Source: Bradyrhizobium sp. CCBAU 53338 (GTDB lineage Bacteria; Pseudomonadota; Alphaproteobacteria; Rhizobiales; Xanthobacteraceae). From it: a stretch of 64,000 nucleotides of DNA. Where the stretch lies: positions 6,538,501 through 6,602,500 of the forward strand of contig NZ_CP030048.1 in assembly GCF_015291665.1 (NCBI RefSeq), in the 5' to 3' direction. A program made the position numbers and the translations under genes. Within the stretch, counting starts at the first letter, position 1, and every line of letters begins with the position of its first letter. Below are positions 61,587-64,000 of the stretch, piece after piece. The notes below the pieces were generated by a model. It was not told the DNA's origin. It did not search any database and was given only the letters and a program-made list of their open reading frames with translations.

Positions 61587-63154
61587 GGCGAGCCGGGGGC
61601 CTTGGTCCCCATGGGTGCGCCGATGTGGTCCAGGAATTCGTCGATGAAGTAGCGATGGCCACGCCGGATCTGCGCTTCGGTGTGAGGCGTGCTATGCGGC
61701 GCCCCCGGCGAACGGGCTTCCCAGAGTGCGCCGGTCAGGAGCGGCGGGATCCGTTCGGCCGCGACAGGCCGCGAAAAGAAATAGCCCTGGGCGGCTTCGC
61801 AACCCATGCGGAGAAGAAGCGCGGCCTGCTCCGGTTGCTCGACGCCTTCGGCGATGGTGTGCTTGCCCATGGCATAGGCCAGACTGAGAATCGACGAAAC
61901 GATGGCCGTATCGCCCGTTTCACTGCCCAAACCGTCGACGAAGCTGCGGTCGATCTTCAAGACTTCGGCCGGCATGTCGCGCAGCCGGGACAAGGAGGAA
62001 TGCCCGGTGCCGAAATCGTCGATCGCGACATAGATTCCGAGCTGCCTGATCTGGTCGAGCAATTGAACGATCTCGGCAGGCGCCCGCATCATCGCGCTTT
62101 CCGTGACCTCCAGGCACAGCGCCCTCGGATCGATCCCGGTGTCCGCAAGGACCTGGCGGAGCTCGGTGAAAAAAGCCGGGTCCGAGAGCTGGCGGGGCGA
62201 CACGTTCACGGTCATGGCGAGCGGCCGCCCCGGCGCAAGTCTGGTCCAGTCGGCAAGCTGCCGGCAGGATTGTTCCAGGACCAATCGCCCGATGCCGTTG
62301 ATGAGCCCGCAGTCTTCGGCGACCCCAATGAAGTCGCCGGGCGGAACGACGCCGAACTTCGGATGTTTCCAGCGAACCAGCGCCTCCACGCCGACGACGC
62401 GCCCGTCCTTCAGGCGAACCTGCGGCTGATACTCCACGAAGAGTTGCTGCTCGCGCAACGCCACCCGCAGATCCGACTCGATCCGCATGCGCTTCTCGGC
62501 TCGCTCGTACAGCTCGTCGCTGAACAGCTCCAGCCGTGCACGGCCGCGGTCCTTTGCGGCGTAGAGTGCCGTGTCGGCCTCGCGCAGCAATTGGGCGGCG
62601 GATTTCATACCGGGCGTGCACAAGGCGACCCCGATGCTTGCCGACACCACGACCTCCTTGCCGGAGACGAAGATCGGCTCGGCCAGTGCGGTCAGGATGC
62701 GCTTGCCCAGAGCCAATTCCGAGCCGTCGGCCGCGTGCGGATGCAGGATCACCATTTCGTCGCCGCCGAACCGGCTCGCGGTGTCACCCCGTTCGATGCA
62801 GCCACTGATACGCCGCGCCATTTCAGACAGCACCTCGTCGCCGCTGCCGTGGCCAAGCGAGTCGTTCACCAGCTTGAAATTGTCGAGATCGACGAACAGA
62901 ACCGCGATTTGGCGGCCCTCGGCAGCGTCATGCGCGAGCACTTCGGCCAGCCGTTCGAGCAGCAGTCTGCGGGTGGGAAGCCCGGTCAACGGATCGTGCG
63001 CCGCGGTATGCATCAACTGCGCGACAACGCCGCGCAGGCGCTCGACCTCGGAACCCGCACGGTCAATCAGGACCGTGTTACCTTCCGCTCCGGGATGCGC
63101 CTCCACGGGCGCGACGCCCCGGCGCACCGACGTATTTCGCTGCAGTCCAGACAT
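61583..63154 (-). CDS. GGDEF-EAL cyclic-di-GMP enzyme
   Basis: A 523-residue protein with a GGDEF domain (about 48-215) and an EAL domain (about 225-475). The active site reads GGDEM at 130-134, a permitted variant of GGDEF. The EAL motif (E257-A-L) and later catalytic residues in DDFGTGHSSL, KIDRSFV and EGVEQ are intact, so both synthesis and hydrolysis of c-di-GMP are possible. The 47 residues before the GGDEF domain hold no sensor. The coupled membrane protein downstream may supply sensing. Confidence 0.92.
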   Translation of the reverse strand: MSGLQRNTSVRRGVAPVEAHPGAEGNTVLIDRAGSEVERLRGVVAQLMHTAAHDPLTGLPTRRLLLERLAEVLAHDAAEGRQIAVLFVDLDNFKLVNDSLGHGSGDEVLSEMARRISGCIERGDTASRFGGDEMVILHPHAADGSELALGKRILTALAEPIFVSGKEVVVSASIGVALCTPGMKSAAQLLREADTALYAAKDRGRARLELFSDELYERAEKRMRIESDLRVALREQQLFVEYQPQVRLKDGRVVGVEALVRWKHPKFGVVPPGDFIGVAEDCGLINGIGRLVLEQSCRQLADWTRLAPGRPLAMTVNVSPRQLSDPAFFTELRQVLADTGIDPRALCLEVTESAMMRAPAEIVQLLDQIRQLGIYVAIDDFGTGHSSLSRLRDMPAEVLKIDRSFVDGLGSETGDTAIVSSILSLAYAMGKHTIAEGVEQPEQAALLLRMGCEAAQGYFFSRPVAAERIPPLLTGALWEARSPGAPHSTPHTEAQIRRGHRYFIDEFLDHIGAPMGTKAPGSP

Positions 63155-63410
63155 GAGTCCCGCCCCGCATGCAACCAGCAGTATTGCAAGCTAGACAGCG
63201 GGATGTTTGCGAAAGGTTGCTGAAAAGCCGTTCTCGGCGTGCGCGAAGAACCTTCCACCAAGATGGTTAGCCATGGGTAACGCGCCACTGACGCCACCGC
63301 CGAAGAGGGTATAAGCCCTCGACGAGCGCGATGTTCGCGCTTGCCTCGAATGCTGACATGCAGGCGGGTTTGGATCGAGAGCAGTCCGCGTCGGCGCAGA
63401 GCGCACCGTG

Positions 63411-64000
63411 TTACCGCGCTTGCCTGGCGTTCGGCATCAGGTCTATCAGGCCCATATCCACGAGCGTGCGATGGAATCGACGTTTCCGCTCGGAGACCGA
63501 CGCGAAGTAGGCCTCTCCACAATCATCCAGCAGGCTCGCGCGCGTGGCAAATACCGGATCGAGCGCGATGCCCGCCCGCTGCAAGGCAACGGTTCCCAGA
63601 AAGGCGATATCGAGATCGGCGCCCCGTCCGGGGCTGAGGTGCGGGATATTCAAGGCTTCGATCGCATAGAACGTACCAAACGGGCGCCGCCCGTCTCCCG
63701 GGCCTTTCAGCTGTCGATCAATCTGTTTCGTCAACACCGGTTGATGGTCGCCGTAATGCACGATGAGAACAGGTCGTCCGGGGCAGCAGCTTGCGAGCCT
63801 TGCCCTGAGGTTTTGCCAGGCAGACGCGGTCTCCGCCAGTCGCGCGTAGTACTCGGCGTATCCGGCATCGGGGAAGCTGGCCATGGCGAAGGCGCGCTCG
63901 CTCTCGAACTGACCTGATGGCACCAGCTGCCTGTTGTGCGGACCGTGATTGAAGTTGGTCAGCGCGTAGAGAAATCTCGGTGTCGGGTCGTCGGCAATTC
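63411..64000 (-). CDS. Sulfatase / alkaline phosphatase superfamily protein (N-terminus cut by window)
   Basis: The C-terminal 196 residues of a membrane-type sulfatase-like enzyme (as in LTA synthase or phosphoethanolamine transferase). The visible start, IADDPTPRFLYALTNFNHGPHN, matches the block with the metal-binding His of this superfamily, and PVLIVHYGDHQPVL matches the G-D-H metal site. The frame stays open to the right edge; a GTG at 63923 inside it is not the true start. Substrate and full domain layout cannot be judged from this fragment. Confidence 0.75.
   Translation of the reverse strand, partial: IADDPTPRFLYALTNFNHGPHNRQLVPSGQFESERAFAMASFPDAGYAEYYARLAETASAWQNLRARLASCCPGRPVLIVHYGDHQPVLTKQIDRQLKGPGDGRRPFGTFYAIEALNIPHLSPGRGADLDIAFLGTVALQRAGIALDPVFATRASLLDDCGEAYFASVSERKRRFHRTLVDMGLIDLMPNARQAR

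Overview
The window looks like chromosomal DNA of a Bradyrhizobium-type alphaproteobacterium (Rhizobiales). This is inferred from the high GC content, the PhyR-NepR-EcfG general stress locus, homospermidine synthase, a DUF3551 protein, many stand-alone beta-oxidation genes, and several families of palindromic intergenic repeats of the kind common in that genus. No tRNA, rRNA, CRISPR array, insertion sequence or prophage was seen. Genes at both ends are cut by the window.

Layout. 1-6.5 kb: end of an ABC-type periplasmic binding protein, ferrochelatase, a MAPEG protein, a DUF1007/NicO pair resembling the ZevAB zinc importer, and an M3 peptidase. 6.5-11.1 kb: a polyamine locus, with a long hairpin-rich leader (candidate speF RNA), ornithine decarboxylase, a GNAT acetyltransferase, a RidA protein and homospermidine synthase. 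11.2-14.9 kb: an exported argininosuccinate-lyase-like protein behind a hairpin that covers its ribosome site, acetoacetate decarboxylase, and an MgtC protein. 14.9-19.8 kb: a probable Zur-controlled zinc operon (His-rich mini-protein, ZnuC, ZnuB, ZnuA, CobW/ZNG1-type GTPase, WD40 protein) with a perfect 13-bp Zur-type palindrome at its head. 20-23.9 kb: sodB, a GNAT enzyme, DUF2147, DUF3095 and a ribbon-helix-helix protein.

24-28.3 kb: an overlapping ACP / adenylate-forming enzyme / ketoreductase operon beside a large acyl-CoA synthetase. 28.5-29.3 kb: a decayed Bug-type binding protein. 30-35 kb: an orphan RND pump convergent with htpG. 35-38.5 kb: small genes, a possible sRNA, and phyR divergent from nepR-ecfG. 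38.5-50.6 kb: a fatty- or aromatic-acyl-CoA degradation island with three acyl-CoA dehydrogenases (two of them tandem copies), a feruloyl-CoA-synthase-like ligase, enoyl-CoA hydratase, short-chain dehydrogenase, TetR regulator, thiolase and a second ligase. 50.6-56 kb: Ogt, two tandem alpha/beta hydrolases, and a GntR / PhyH oxygenase / SAF-domain dehydrogenase cluster with a perfect 20-bp palindrome before the regulator. 56-60.7 kb: a looser accessory stretch of small secreted or membrane proteins, a CBS protein, an FNR/FixK-type box and degenerate repeats. 60.7-64 kb: a GGDEF-EAL protein coupled to a multi-spanning membrane protein, and the C-terminal part of a sulfatase-like enzyme.

The strongest leads are the zinc operon with its His-rich first gene, the structured leader before ornithine decarboxylase, the exported lyase with an occluded ribosome site, the discrete carrier-protein cluster and the GntR-PhyH-SAF cluster. 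Function calls rest on motifs and family resemblance read by eye; no database search was run.
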